Below, piece by piece: positions 23,451-32,999 of a stretch of 64,000 nucleotides of DNA. The position numbers and the translations under genes were made by a program. The stretch covers positions 62,001 to 126,000 of the forward strand of contig NZ_JAERMK010000017.1 of assembly GCF_016918015.1 (NCBI RefSeq). The letters run 5' to 3'. Numbering within the stretch: position 1 is the stretch's first letter; every line of letters begins with the position of its first letter. The notes below the pieces were generated by a model. It searched no databases. It was not told the origin of the DNA and was given only the letters and a program-made list of their open reading frames with translations. The DNA is from Glycomyces sp. YM15. GTDB lineage: Bacteria; Actinomycetota; Actinomycetes; Mycobacteriales; Micromonosporaceae.

Positions 23451-24487
23451 CCGCCCGCATCGCCGGGATCGGCACCGCCTTGCCGCCCGCCTACAGCCAG
23501 GACGCACTGTGGGAAGACGTGTTCCGCTGGCACTTCTCCCGCAGCCGCGTCGCCCAGCGCATCTTCACCGCCTCCGCGGTGCGCTCCCGCCACACCGCCA
23601 CCGACCCTGCCGAGTTCAAGGCCGTCGCCGACTGGACCACCGCCGAACGCATGGCCCGCTACAGCGAGGTCGCCCCGCCCCTCGGCCTCGAAGCCGTCCG
23701 GAAGGCGCTCGCCGCCGCAGGGACCGACCCCGAGGAGATCGGCCTCCTCACCGTCGCCACCTGCACCGGCTACCGGACCCCCGGCCTCGACGTCGAACTC
23801 GCGCGGATGCTCCCGCTGCCCCCCGACGCCCGCAGGCTCCTCATCGGACACACCGGGTGCCACGCTGCGCTCCCGGCCCTCGCCGCCGCCGCCGACTACG
23901 TGGCGGCCCACGACCGCCCGGCCGTCCTGCTCTGCCTCGAACTCACCTCGCTGCACCTGCAGCCCGCGTCCATCGACCCCGAGCAGATGGTCTCGCACGC
24001 CCTCTTCGCCGACGCCGCCGCCGCGCTCGTCCTGCGCCCCGGCGCCGCACCGGGACTGCGCGTGGTCGACATCGCCTCCCGCACCGACACCGCCCGCCGC
24101 CATCAGATGACTTGGGACATCACCGATCTCGGCTTCCGCATGGGCCTCTCCCCGGAGGTGCCCGACGCCCTCGCCGAACATGTCGGCCCGCTCGTGAAAG
24201 AGCTCCTCGGCCGCCACGGCCACGACGTGCGCGACGTCGCCGCCTGGGCCGTCCATCCCGGCGGCCCCCGCATCCTCGACGCCATCGACGAAGGCCTCGA
24301 ACTCGAACCCGACGCGCTCGCGACCTCCCGGAACGTCCTCGCCGAACACGGCAACTGCTCATCGCCCACCGTGCTGCTCGTCCTGCAGGAGATCCTGGCC
24401 GCCGGACCCCCGGCCGGGCCGGTCGTGGCCCTCGCCTTCGGCCCCGGCCTCACCCTCTACGCGGCCCTCCTCGAACCCGACCGATAG
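23444..24487 (+). CDS. Type III polyketide synthase (chalcone-synthase family)
   Basis: 347 residues, the normal length for bacterial type III PKS. The catalytic triad is visible: Cys139 in LLIGHTGCHAALPALAAAA, His271 in AWAVHPGGPRIL and Asn304 in EHGNCSSPTVLLVL. VATCTGYRTPGLDVELARML is the usual N-terminal thiolase-fold motif. It would condense malonyl-CoA units onto an acyl-CoA starter and cyclise the chain to a resorcinol, pyrone or similar ring. Loading from the adjacent acyl-CoA dehydrogenase, prenylation by UbiA and methylation by the divergent UbiG-like enzyme give a plausible route to a prenylated methylated phenolic lipid or quinone. The product is inferred only. Confidence 0.9.
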   Translation: MVTARIAGIGTALPPAYSQDALWEDVFRWHFSRSRVAQRIFTASAVRSRHTATDPAEFKAVADWTTAERMARYSEVAPPLGLEAVRKALAAAGTDPEEIGLLTVATCTGYRTPGLDVELARMLPLPPDARRLLIGHTGCHAALPALAAAADYVAAHDRPAVLLCLELTSLHLQPASIDPEQMVSHALFADAAAALVLRPGAAPGLRVVDIASRTDTARRHQMTWDITDLGFRMGLSPEVPDALAEHVGPLVKELLGRHGHDVRDVAAWAVHPGGPRILDAIDEGLELEPDALATSRNVLAEHGNCSSPTVLLVLQEILAAGPPAGPVVALAFGPGLTLYAALLEPDR

Positions 24488-24493
24488 CGGAGG

Positions 24494-24523
24494 ACGGGCC
24501 CGGGGCATCGCCACCGGGCCCGT
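24494..24523. terminator. Bidirectional terminator hairpin
   Basis: A 9-bp perfect stem (ACGGGCCCG / CGGGCCCGT) between the convergent PKS and subtilase genes. Confidence 0.75.
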
Positions 24524-24540
24524 TCCGTACCGAGCGGAGG

Positions 24541-27234
24541 CTACGGCGAGAGCGTGAAGTTCGCTTCGGTCGCGTCGTCGGCGACGACGTCGACCGTTCC
24601 CGTCGCCGAGCCCGATTCGGCGTCCACCACCGTGAACTGCGACGATCCGGAACCGGCCGCGAAGGTCCAGTACACGCCGTCGTCGCCCGAGACGCCGTAG
24701 TGCCCGGAGGCGGTGTGGGCGACCACGGCGCCCGCGACCGGTGCGCCGCTCTGGTCGGTGACCGTGCCCCGCACGAGTCCGCCCGCGACCGGGGCGCAAT
24801 CCGGCGTGCCGCCGACGAGGACGTCGTCGATCTGCCACCAGTAACCCGACCGGTAGGCGTGGTAGTAGTGGAACTTGAGCTGGGCCGATGTTGCTGCGGC
24901 CCAGGTGCTCAGATCCACGGTGACCGTGGTCTCCCGCATCGGCTCCGTCGCCGTCCAGGCGTCCTCCCAGGTCTGGCCGCCGTCGGTGCTGATGGCGACT
25001 GTCGCCTGCGAATACGGGAGGATCCCGTTGAAGTCGGTGGCGAAGGTCAGGACCGGCGACGGGGCGCTCGACAGGTCGAACACGGGCGAGACGAGGTCGG
25101 TGTCCATGGTGCCGCCGCCGGGCGGCCGGGCGAAGGCGAAGCCGCCCGAGCCCGGGGTGCGGTTGCCGTAGTCGTAGGCGTCGTCGAAGGTCCACGGCTC
25201 GGGGCCGCGGTTGTCCACGGCCCACCCCAGCGGCGTTGTCCCGGTCTCGAAGCCGGTGCCCAGCGGGTCGAACGCGTAGCCGGGCGCAGTGCAGCCGCTC
25301 GCGACCGGCACTTCGACGTGCAGGTTCGCCGCGTTCGCCTCGATCCGGACGGTCTGGTACCCGCCGTATTCGGGCGCAACGACCAGCTCCACGCCGCCGG
25401 TGGGCAGCGTCAGCTCGAACGCTCCGGTGAGCGGATCGGTCTCGGTGGCGACCTCGCCGCCCGCCGAAGCCACGGTCGCGGCCAGCGGCCAGTCGTGACC
25501 GGAGCCGTCGACCACGGTACCGGTGACCACAGTGGTGGGAAGCGGGGTCAGCGCGGCGTCGAACACGGCGGTCTGCCCGGCCGCCACGGTCACCGTCCCG
25601 GTGGCCGTCTGGTAGCCGAATTTCTCCACGGTCACCGCGTGCTGCCCGGTGAGGGCGAACGTCACGGCGTACCGGCCGTCGGCGCCGGTGGTGGCGCGGC
25701 GGTCGAACGCCCCGTCGAAGACCAGCTCCGCGTCCGCCAGCGGCGAGCCGTCGGGACCGGTGACGGTGCCGGTGATGGAACCGGAATCGCCGTCGGGCAG
25801 GGCCTGTGCGGCCGCGAAGGCGTCGATGCGCCCGTGCCCGTGGACGTTGTTCGCCTCGGCGGTGCCGCCGCACTGGTCGTCCTCGGTGTATCGAGCAGAG
25901 CCGGTGAGCATCTCGTAGACGAGGCCGTAGTCGCCGCGGAGGGCGGGCTCGGCCTCCATCATCAGGGCGATGGCCCCGGCCACGTGCGGCGCGGCCATCG
26001 AGGTGCCGCTTTGCGAGCCGTAGCCGCTGCCGGGCACTGAGGAGAGGATGCCCGACCCGGGGGCTGACACGTCGGGCTTGACGCGCCCGTCGCTGGTGGG
26101 CCCGCGGGAGGAGAAGTCGGCGATCGCGCCGCTGGAGCCGTAGGCGCCCACGGCGATCACGTTCGCGTAGGCGCCGGGGGCGTTGGCGGTGAGGCAGACC
26201 GGACCGCTGTTGCCCGCGGCGAACACCGGGATGATCCCGGCGGCGTGCCAGAGGTTCACGATGTCCTCGAAGTACGGGTCGTCGTCGCCGTCCCGGCCCC
26301 AGGAGTTGTTGATGATGTCGGGTGCTTCGGCCGGGTCGGCGTTGTTCCCCTGCGAGTCGGTGGGCGCGACCATCCACTGCCCGGCCTTGAGCACCGATTC
26401 CATGCTGCTGCCGTAGTAGTTGGCGGCGATCCATTCGGCGCCGGGCGCGACACCGATCTGGTTGCCCGCGCCGTCGTCGCCGACCATGGTGCCGACGGTG
26501 TGGGTGCCGTGGTTGCTGAGGTCGCACGGGGCGGCGCCGCAGCGGCCTTCGACGTCGTAGAAGTTGTAGTCGTGGGTGAAGGTGCCGTCGCCGTTGTTGC
26601 CCCGGTACTGGTTCACCAGCGCCGGGTGGTCGTACTGGACGCCGGAGTCGATGCTGGCGACGACGACGCCTTCGCCGGTGACGCCGAGCTGGTCCCAGAC
26701 GGCGGGCGCGTTGATGTCGGCGACGCCCCAGCCCGCGGAGGCCGCATCGAGTGCGGTGTCGGCGGGTGCGACCGGTTCGACGGTCACGACTTCAGGGGTG
26801 TCGACGATGGCCGCGACCTCGTCGAACGCGGTGATGGTCTCGAGCAGTCCGGCATCGCCGCTCACCTTGAGCGTCGATGAGGCCCAATAGGACTCGTATG
26901 CCACGCCGGCTTCGTCGAGGGCGGCCCTCAGCTCGGCCTGGGAGGACTCCGCGAACGCCTTCGCCGCCTCGATGGCGGCCGCGCCCTTCTCGGCCTTGGT
27001 CTCGGCGTCGAATGCGGCGGAGTAGTCCGGGCCGCCGTCGAACTGGACCCAGAGTTCGGCTTCGCCCTCGGCGCGGATCTCGGCCAGCAGGTCGGGGTCG
27101 ACCTTCTGTTCGGTGAGTGCTGTCGCGTCGGTCTCGGTCTGCGCCAAGGCGGGTCCGGCACCGGCGAATGCCGATGATAGCGCTCCCATTAGCGAGACGG
27201 CGAGTACTTGACGCCATCGTTGTGTACCTGACAA
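24541..27234 (-). CDS. Secreted subtilisin-like serine protease (S8) with carboxypeptidase-regulatory-like and jelly-roll domains
   Basis: 897 residues from TTG 27234, chosen for the Shine-Dalgarno GAGGAG 6 nt upstream and the signal peptide that follows at once (cleavage near ALA-QT, residue 31). A propeptide (to about 160) precedes the S8 domain with Asp196 (VVASIDSGVQYDHPAL), His242 (NHGTHTVGTMVG), the oxyanion Asn342 (FAAGNSGP) and Ser412 (SGTSMAAPHVAGA). After ~440 come two carboxypeptidase-regulatory-like beta domains (GTVTGPDGSPLADAEL; GTVVDGSGHDWPLAATV), a MAM-like jelly roll ending WWQIDDVLVGG, and a third regulatory-like domain. It should be secreted to digest proteins and bind surfaces. 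The 5' leader holds a perfect stem-loop. Confidence 0.9.
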   Translation of the reverse strand: MSGTQRWRQVLAVSLMGALSSAFAGAGPALAQTETDATALTEQKVDPDLLAEIRAEGEAELWVQFDGGPDYSAAFDAETKAEKGAAAIEAAKAFAESSQAELRAALDEAGVAYESYWASSTLKVSGDAGLLETITAFDEVAAIVDTPEVVTVEPVAPADTALDAASAGWGVADINAPAVWDQLGVTGEGVVVASIDSGVQYDHPALVNQYRGNNGDGTFTHDYNFYDVEGRCGAAPCDLSNHGTHTVGTMVGDDGAGNQIGVAPGAEWIAANYYGSSMESVLKAGQWMVAPTDSQGNNADPAEAPDIINNSWGRDGDDDPYFEDIVNLWHAAGIIPVFAAGNSGPVCLTANAPGAYANVIAVGAYGSSGAIADFSSRGPTSDGRVKPDVSAPGSGILSSVPGSGYGSQSGTSMAAPHVAGAIALMMEAEPALRGDYGLVYEMLTGSARYTEDDQCGGTAEANNVHGHGRIDAFAAAQALPDGDSGSITGTVTGPDGSPLADAELVFDGAFDRRATTGADGRYAVTFALTGQHAVTVEKFGYQTATGTVTVAAGQTAVFDAALTPLPTTVVTGTVVDGSGHDWPLAATVASAGGEVATETDPLTGAFELTLPTGGVELVVAPEYGGYQTVRIEANAANLHVEVPVASGCTAPGYAFDPLGTGFETGTTPLGWAVDNRGPEPWTFDDAYDYGNRTPGSGGFAFARPPGGGTMDTDLVSPVFDLSSAPSPVLTFATDFNGILPYSQATVAISTDGGQTWEDAWTATEPMRETTVTVDLSTWAAATSAQLKFHYYHAYRSGYWWQIDDVLVGGTPDCAPVAGGLVRGTVTDQSGAPVAGAVVAHTASGHYGVSGDDGVYWTFAAGSGSSQFTVVDAESGSATGTVDVVADDATEANFTLSP

Positions 27235-27297
27235 GACGGCTCCTCGTGGTGACGGGTGCAGGCGCCGGGGTGGGCGGCGCCGATCGCGATCGAGATG

Positions 27298-27318
27298 CAA
27301 GGGAAGTCGATTCCCTTG
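27298..27318. promoter_or_regulatory. Stem-loop CAAGGGAA-5-TTCCCTTG in the subtilase leader
   Basis: A perfect 8-bp inverted repeat with a 5-nt loop, 64 nt upstream of the TTG start. It is less GC-rich than the terminators here and sits upstream of a gene, so an operator or mRNA leader element is more likely than a terminator. Confidence 0.5.
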
Positions 27319-27574
27319 CGCCCCACCATGACAGGACATCAGCGCCGACCGAAATGGATATAAGCGAGAAATCATCGGGAACCATGTGGAAACCCCCGAC
27401 GGAGTGCCGCAACTCACACACGCCGTCTCCATGCGGCGCGCCGTCAGGCGGTGACTCGCCCCCGGGTCCGGCGCCGCGGCCCAAGCGCATCGAGCGGAGC
27501 ACGCCGGGAGCCCCGCGTCACTTTGCTGGCGCGGCCGCCGGTTCGGGTTCGAGCTTCGGCACACCCGCCTTGCG

Positions 27575-27597
27575 TCCCGTGCCGATGAGGCACGGGA
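27575..27597 (-). terminator. Terminator hairpin after the TctA gene
   Basis: A 9-bp perfect stem (TCCCGTGCC / GGCACGGGA) with a GATGA loop, 38 nt past the tctA stop codon. Confidence 0.65.
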
Positions 27598-27635
27598 TCG
27601 CGGGCGACGAGACGACCCTCGGCCTCCCATGATCG

Positions 27636-29153
27636 CTATTCGGCCGTGACGCCGGACTGTTCCGCGTTCGCCGTCTGGCGGGTGCGGACCTTGCGGAGCA
27701 GCGGCACGACGACCACGGTCAGGACCAGGATCGCCACGAGCGTCCCGGAGACGGGGCGCTGCACGAACTCGGTCACGTCGCCGCCGAAGATCCGCATCGA
27801 GCGGCGGAACGACGCCTCCAGGAGCGAGCCGAGCACGAACGCGAGGACGAACGGCCCCGGCTCGAACCCGAGCTTGCGCATCCCGTAGCCGAGCAGCCCG
27901 AGCCCGATCACGAGCAGCATGTCGAACGCGTTGTTGCGGATCGAGTAGGTGCCGATCATCGTGATCACCACGGTGATCGGCGCCAGGACGCCCGGGCGCA
28001 CCTTGAGCATCCGCACGAACAGCCCGATGAGCGGGATGCTCAGCACCAGCAGCAGGAGGTTCCCGAGGTACATCGAGTTCACGACGCCCCAGAACACGTC
28101 CGGGTGGTCGCTCATGAGCCCCGGCCCCGGCGTGATGCCCTGCAGCATGAGCGCGCCGAACAGCACCGCCATGGTCGCGTTCGCCGGGATGCCCAGCGTC
28201 AGCAGCGGAATGAACGACGAGGTCGCCGCCGCGTTGTTGGCCGACTCGGGTCCGGCGACGCCTTCTATGGCGCCCTTGCCGAACCGGGACGGGTCCTTCG
28301 CACTGCGCTTCTCGACGGCGTACGCCACCAGCGAGGACATGGTCGCACCGCCGCCGGGCAGGATGCCGAGGATGAAGCCGGTGACCGAGCCGCGCAGGAT
28401 CGCCAGGCGCGACTTGAGCCAGTGCAGCCGGCCGGGGATCGCCCGCCCGAACGAGGGGACCGCCGTCTGGGGCCGGTTCCGGTGCTCGAGGTTGTACAGG
28501 ATCTCGCCGACCCCGAAGAGGCCCATGGCGACGATGGTGAAATCGATGCCGTCGGCGAGCTGGTCGGTGCCGAACGTGAACCGCGGCGTGCCCATCAGCG
28601 GGTCGAGCCCCACCGTGGCCAGCAGCAGCCCCGCGGCCGCGGCGGCGGCGCTCTTGATGATCGACCCGTTCCCGAGCGTCCCGACCAGGAAGATCCCTAT
28701 GAGCGCCAGGATCGTGTACTCGGCCGAGCCGAACGCCAGCGCGACGCCGGCCAGGGCCGGGGCGATGAACGAGAGCAGGATGATCGAAGCGGTGCCGCCG
28801 ATGAAGGAGGCGATCGCGGCGATCCCGAGCGCGGGACCGGCCTCGCCGCGCCGCGCGAGCGCGTGCCCGTCGAGCGCGGTGACCACGGTGGAGGCCTCGC
28901 CGGGCAGCTTGAGCAGCACCGAAGTGATGGTGCCGCCGTACTGCGCGCCGTAGAAGATCCCGGCGAGCATGATGACGGCCGCCGTCGGTTCCAGGTTGTA
29001 GGTGATGGGCAGCAGGATCGCGATCGTCGCGGCCGGGCCGAGGCCCGGCAGCACGCCGATCAGCATCCCGACGGTGACGCCGAGCAGGCAGAAGAGGATG
29101 TTCTGCCACTCGAACGCCACCGCGAACCCGGAGAGCACGGAGGAGAAGTCCAC
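27636..29153 (-). CDS. tctA: Tripartite tricarboxylate transporter large membrane subunit (TctA family)
   Basis: 505 residues from GTG 29153, with about 11-12 hydrophobic segments. Family motifs are GVLPGLGPAATIAILLPITYNLEPTAA (in short GVLPGLGPAATIA) near residue 35 and its repeat GFILGILPGGGATMSSLVAYA with KRSAKDPSRFGKGAIEGVAGPESANNAA (short: GVAGPESANNAA). It is the main channel of a secondary, binding-protein-dependent carboxylate importer. It ends an operon that begins with glucarate catabolic genes, so the substrate is probably D-glucarate or galactarate rather than citrate. Confidence 0.93.
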   Translation of the reverse strand: MDFSSVLSGFAVAFEWQNILFCLLGVTVGMLIGVLPGLGPAATIAILLPITYNLEPTAAVIMLAGIFYGAQYGGTITSVLLKLPGEASTVVTALDGHALARRGEAGPALGIAAIASFIGGTASIILLSFIAPALAGVALAFGSAEYTILALIGIFLVGTLGNGSIIKSAAAAAAGLLLATVGLDPLMGTPRFTFGTDQLADGIDFTIVAMGLFGVGEILYNLEHRNRPQTAVPSFGRAIPGRLHWLKSRLAILRGSVTGFILGILPGGGATMSSLVAYAVEKRSAKDPSRFGKGAIEGVAGPESANNAAATSSFIPLLTLGIPANATMAVLFGALMLQGITPGPGLMSDHPDVFWGVVNSMYLGNLLLLVLSIPLIGLFVRMLKVRPGVLAPITVVITMIGTYSIRNNAFDMLLVIGLGLLGYGMRKLGFEPGPFVLAFVLGSLLEASFRRSMRIFGGDVTEFVQRPVSGTLVAILVLTVVVVPLLRKVRTRQTANAEQSGVTAE

Positions 29154-29177
29154 GTTCGATACTCCAGTGGGGACTGA

Positions 29178-29690
29178 TCAGAAGGCGATGAGGTGCGGAA
29201 GCGGCACGTTGAGCCCGATGATGAACAGCACGTATGCGACCGCCGTGACGGCCACCGACAGGACCGCGCTCGTGAGCCACGATTCCCGGCTGAGCAGCCG
29301 CAGCCACGCGAACAGCAGGAGCGCCGTCGGCACCTCGAAACCCACGATCTCGTACAGCGAGGCGTACACGGCGAGGCCGCCCGCGGCGGCGAGAACCGCC
29401 GCGGTCCCTCTTGTGAACGCCTCGGTGTCCCGGCGGGTCTTGGCGGTCACGGCGATGATCCCGATCCCGGAGGCCACGAGGAGTCCGGCCACGATCAGCG
29501 GCCAGAGCCCCGGCCCGGGCTCGGTGAGGCTCCCGATGTTCAATCCGAAGCTCAGCCAGGCGGCGACGGCGCCGAGCGCCACGGGGATCGCACCCGCGAT
29601 GACCGACTGGACGCGCCCGCCCACTCGCGGCGCCTCAGCTTCGCCCTGGGCCGCTTCGGGTTCGGTATCGACCATGACCGCCTCGCTCAT
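29178..29690 (-). CDS. tctB: Tripartite tricarboxylate transporter small membrane subunit (TctB family)
   Basis: 170 residues with four hydrophobic segments (VIAGAIPVALGAVAAWLSFG; LWPLIVAGLLVASGIGIIAV; GTAAVLAAAGGLAVYASLY; SAVLSVAVTAVAYVLFIIGL), the usual four-helix layout of the poorly conserved TctB family. It overlaps tctC by ATGA and precedes tctA by 24 nt, so the three transporter parts are made together. Its assignment rests on size, topology and position. Confidence 0.88.
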   Translation of the reverse strand: MSEAVMVDTEPEAAQGEAEAPRVGGRVQSVIAGAIPVALGAVAAWLSFGLNIGSLTEPGPGLWPLIVAGLLVASGIGIIAVTAKTRRDTEAFTRGTAAVLAAAGGLAVYASLYEIVGFEVPTALLLFAWLRLLSRESWLTSAVLSVAVTAVAYVLFIIGLNVPLPHLIAF

Positions 29691-30688
29691 TCCGCGCTGC
29701 CGAGCGTGACGCCGGAGTCGGCGATCTGCGCGGCGAACTGCTCGGTGGCCTCGGCCAGGTGCAGTTCCGCCTCCATGCCGTCGACCTCCCAGCGCTCCAT
29801 GAAGTTGTCCTGCAGGAACTGGCCGTACTCGGAGCCCTCGCGGGCCTCCTCGAAGGCGAGCGTCAGCGCGCCCACGACCTCGTCGGGGGTGTCGCCCGGG
29901 ACGACGATGAACCGGCGCTGGTCGACGAGGATGTTGTGGCCGATCTCCAACGCGGTCGGCACATCGTCGAGGTAGACGCTGCGCTCCTCGGAGAACACGC
30001 ACAGCGGCCGCATGTCACCGGCCGCGATGTGCGGCATCGTCTCCGCGAGCGACAGCGACGCCGCTTCGATGTCCTTGCCCAGCAGCGCGGTCACCGTGGG
30101 ACCGCCGCCGTCGAACGGGACGTCGGTGGCGTTGACTCCGGCGATCCCGAACAGCAGTCCCGCCGAGAGCTGCGAACCGGTCCCCACACCCGTGGTCCCG
30201 AAGTTCACCTGGTCGGCGGCGAGCAGATCCTCAAGCGTCTGATAAGGAGAGTCGGCGTGCACCACGAGCACATAGCCCTCATTGGTCAACGTGGTGATGA
30301 TGCGCAGGTCCTCGATGACCACCGCGTCGGGGTCGTCGACGACGAGCGGGCCGATGGCGAACAGCGACTTGACGGCGAGGGCGATCGTGTAGCCGTCCGA
30401 CTTGCCCGCGAGTAGTTCCTTGAGCCCGACGGCGCCGTTGGCACCGGGCTTGTTCGTGACCGGAAGGGACTGCCCCAGCGGCGCTTCGGCGGCTTTGGCG
30501 ATCGCGCGGCTGATCAGGTCGCCCGACCCGCCGGCGTCGAACGGGACCCAGAAGTCGACCGCGCGGGTCGGGAACGACGCGTTCGCCTCGTCAGCCCCGC
30601 CCTGCACCTGGCACGCCGACAGCGCGGCGAGGGGAGGCACGGCGGCGAGACCGGCGAGCAGTCCGCGTCGGGGGAAGGGGTGTTGCAT
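29687..30688 (-). CDS. tctC: Tripartite tricarboxylate transporter binding lipoprotein (TctC/Bug family)
   Basis: 333 residues from ATG 30688, chosen for the Shine-Dalgarno AAAGGAG; a longer frame upstream has none. The signal has twin arginines (PRRGLLAG, residues 6-13) and a lipobox LSAC with Cys26. The mature protein shows the Bug fold: VDFWVPFDAGGSGDLISRAIA, NKPGANGAVGLKELLAG, FGTTGVGTGSQLSAGLLFGIAG (short: GTTGVGTGSQLSA) and DVPFDGGGPTVTALLG. Bug proteins hold carboxylates by contacts to the carboxyl group. It follows gudD after 35 nt and supplies substrate to TctAB. Confidence 0.92.
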   Translation of the reverse strand: MQHPFPRRGLLAGLAAVPPLAALSACQVQGGADEANASFPTRAVDFWVPFDAGGSGDLISRAIAKAAEAPLGQSLPVTNKPGANGAVGLKELLAGKSDGYTIALAVKSLFAIGPLVVDDPDAVVIEDLRIITTLTNEGYVLVVHADSPYQTLEDLLAADQVNFGTTGVGTGSQLSAGLLFGIAGVNATDVPFDGGGPTVTALLGKDIEAASLSLAETMPHIAAGDMRPLCVFSEERSVYLDDVPTALEIGHNILVDQRRFIVVPGDTPDEVVGALTLAFEEAREGSEYGQFLQDNFMERWEVDGMEAELHLAEATEQFAAQIADSGVTLGSAE

Positions 30689-30723
30689 TGTCTGCTCCTT
30701 TAAGCGATCGAATAGCCGCGAAT

Positions 30724-32085
30724 TCACCCCAGGCAGGGGCGTTTCGGGTTGAACATCCATCCGGGGACAAGGTATTGCATAGCGGCCGCGTCGTCGCGCG
30801 CGCCCAAGCCGTATCTGGAATACCGCTCATGTGCTGCTTCCACCTGCGCCATATCGAGATCGACCCCGAGACCCGGCGCGGTGGGCACCGCGATCGCGCC
30901 GTCCGCGATGCGCGGGGGCACTGTCGTGAGGCGCTGGCCGTCCTGCCAGATCCAGTGCGTGTCAATGGCGGTGATCGCACCGGGCGCTGCGGCGGCGACG
31001 TGCGTGAACATCGCCAGCGACACGTCGAAGTGGTTGTTGGAGTGGGAACCCCACGTCAGGCCGAAGGCCTCGCAGGCCTGCGCGACCCGCACGGAACCGG
31101 CCATGGTCCAGAAATGGGGATCGGCCAGCGGGATGTCGACGGCGCCGCCGCGCACCGCGTGCGCGAACTCCCGCCAGTCGCAGGCGATCATGTTCGTCGC
31201 CGTCCGCATCCCGGTGGCGCGCTTGAACTCCGCCAGCACCTCGCGACCCGAGTAGCCGTTCTCGGCTCCACAAGGGTCCTCGGCGTACGCCAGCGCGCCG
31301 TCCAGTCCCCGGCACAGGTCGATCGCCTCGCTGAGCGACCAGGCCCCGTTGGGGTCCAGCGTGATCCGCGCGTCGGGGAACCGCTCGGCGAGCGCCGTGA
31401 CGGCCTCGGCCTCCTCCGGTCCGGGCAGCACCCCGCCTTTGAGTTTGAAGTCCCGGAACCCGTACCGCGCCTCGGCCGCTTCGGCCAGGGCCACCACGGC
31501 CCCCGGCGTCATCGCGGCCTCGTCGCGCAGCCGCAGCCAATCGTCGTCCTCATAGGATCCGTCCCGGTACGGCAGGTCGGTGCGGCCCCGGTCGCCGACG
31601 AAGAACAGGTAGCCCAGGACGGGGACGCTGGAGCGCTGCGGCCCGTCGCCGAGCAGTTCGGCCACGGGGACGCCGAGGTGCTTGCCGAGCAGGTCCAGCA
31701 GCGCCGCTTCGAGGGCGGTCCGCACGTGCACGGTGACGCGCTGGTCGAAGGTCTGCTGCCCCCGCCCGGCCGCGTCCCGGTCGGCGAAGCGGCGGCGCAC
31801 CGCCTCGAGGAGGGACCGGAACGCCCCGATCGACGACCCCAGTACGAGATCGGCGGCGTCCCGAAGGGTCTGCGCGATGGCCTCGCCGCCGGGCACTTCG
31901 CCCACGCCGGTGTTCCCGGCCTCGTCGGTGAGGATCACCAGGTTCCGGGTGAAGTACGGCGAGTGCGCGCCGGAGAGGTTGAGCAGCATGGAGTCCCGCC
32001 CGGCCACGGGCACGACCCGCATCGCGGTCACGGTGGGGGTGGTCGCCTGTTCCGCTGCGGCAGCGGCCGGTTCGAATCCGGTCAT
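30724..32085 (-). CDS. gudD: Glucarate dehydratase (enolase superfamily)
   Basis: 453 residues from ATG 32085, overlapping kdgD by ATGA. The enolase-superfamily barrel shows the KxK base motif [13 protein letters not shown], metal ligands [16 protein letters not shown] and TNMIACDW, and the second catalytic base in [10 protein letters not shown] (His). The N-terminal capping domain includes [23 protein letters not shown]. This combination is specific for GudD, which removes water from D-glucarate (and often L-idarate) to give 5-dehydro-4-deoxyglucarate, the substrate of the gene before it. It is part of the aldarate operon kdgD-gudD-tctC-tctB-tctA. Confidence 0.94.
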   Translation of the reverse strand: MTGFEPAAAAAEQATTPTVTAMRVVPVAGRDSMLLNLSGAHSPYFTRNLVILTDEAGNTGVGEVPGGEAIAQTLRDAADLVLGSSIGAFRSLLEAVRRRFADRDAAGRGQQTFDQRVTVHVRTALEAALLDLLGKHLGVPVAELLGDGPQRSSVPVLGYLFFVGDRGRTDLPYRDGSYEDDDWLRLRDEAAMTPGAVVALAEAAEARYGFRDFKLKGGVLPGPEEAEAVTALAERFPDARITLDPNGAWSLSEAIDLCRGLDGALAYAEDPCGAENGYSGREVLAEFKRATGMRTATNMIACDWREFAHAVRGGAVDIPLADPHFWTMAGSVRVAQACEAFGLTWGSHSNNHFDVSLAMFTHVAAAAPGAITAIDTHWIWQDGQRLTTVPPRIADGAIAVPTAPGLGVDLDMAQVEAAHERYSRYGLGARDDAAAMQYLVPGWMFNPKRPCLG

Positions 32086-32999
32086 GACCCGGACGCCTCG
32101 ATCAGCGCGGCGAGCGCGGCGAGTTCGCCCTCGCCCAGATCGGTGAGCGGCGGTCGCACCGGCCCGGCCGTGCGGCCCACGGCCGTCATGCCCGCCTTGA
32201 CGATCGACACCGCGTAGCCCTTTCCGGCGTTGCGGATGTCGAGGTACGGCAGCACGAACGCGCGCAGCCGCCGGTACACCTCGTCGCGGTCCCCGGCGCG
32301 CACCGCGTCGTAGAACGCGAGCGCGAACGCGGGCACGAAGTTGAAGATCGCCGAGGAGTACGTGGTGACGCCGAGCTGGAGGTACGGGAGCGCGAAGGTC
32401 TCGGCCGTGGGGAGGCCGCCGATGTACAGCAGCCGGTCGCCGAGGGTCGCGTACAGGCGGGTCATGAACTCGATGTCGCCCACGCCGTCCTTGAACCCCA
32501 CCAGGTTCGGGCACTCGGCCGCAAGGCGCTCCACAGTGGCGACGCTGTAGTCCGCATTGGACCGGTGGTAGACGATGACGCCCAGCGGGGTCGCCTCGCA
32601 CACCGCCCGCACGTGCGCGGCGAGGCCGTCCTGCCCGGCCTCGGTGAGGTACGGCGGGAACAGCAGCACCGCGTCGGCCCCGGCCGCCTCGGCGTCCCGG
32701 GCGAACGCGACCGCCTGGGCCGTGCCCTGGCCCGCCGGGGCGATGATCGGGACGGCTCCGGCCGCCTCGTCGGCGGCGACGCGAACGACCCGCCCGACCT
32801 CTTCCGGTGTGAGCGAGAAGAACTCGCCCGTCCCGCCCGCCGCGAACAGGCCCGCCGCAGGGAACGACGCCAAGTGCCCCAGGTGCTTCCGGTAACCGGC
32901 CTCGTCGAAGGAGAGGTCGTGCTTGAAGTGGGTCACGGGGAAGGACAGCAGCCCCTCGCCCAGCGCGCGCTGGATCGCTGCGGGGGAGTATCGGGACAT
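32082..32999 (-). CDS. kdgD: 5-dehydro-4-deoxyglucarate dehydratase
   Basis: 305 residues from ATG 32999, with Shine-Dalgarno AGGAG. It belongs to the DHDPS/N-acetylneuraminate lyase superfamily (TIM barrel). The motif [19 protein letters not shown], Tyr144 in [12 protein letters not shown] and the Schiff-base Lys170 in [10 protein letters not shown] are visible. It dehydrates and decarboxylates 5-dehydro-4-deoxyglucarate to 2-oxoglutarate semialdehyde. It is first in the operon and diverges from a LysR regulator. A 2-oxoglutarate semialdehyde dehydrogenase, needed for the last step, is not in the window. Confidence 0.94.
   Translation of the reverse strand: MSRYSPAAIQRALGEGLLSFPVTHFKHDLSFDEAGYRKHLGHLASFPAAGLFAAGGTGEFFSLTPEEVGRVVRVAADEAAGAVPIIAPAGQGTAQAVAFARDAEAAGADAVLLFPPYLTEAGQDGLAAHVRAVCEATPLGVIVYHRSNADYSVATVERLAAECPNLVGFKDGVGDIEFMTRLYATLGDRLLYIGGLPTAETFALPYLQLGVTTYSSAIFNFVPAFALAFYDAVRAGDRDEVYRRLRAFVLPYLDIRNAGKGYAVSIVKAGMTAVGRTAGPVRPPLTDLGEGELAALAALIEASGS

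Noticed and set aside
27575-27597. Hairpin as operator for the subtilase gene
   Set aside because: It lies directly after the tctA stop and over 300 nt before the subtilase start, so a terminator is the simpler reading.
24541-29307. An open frame of almost 1600 codons covering the subtilase and running on upstream
   Set aside because: Only the part from TTG 27234 is coding: it has a Shine-Dalgarno and signal peptide. The upstream part is a shadow of the tctA/tctB genes in another frame.
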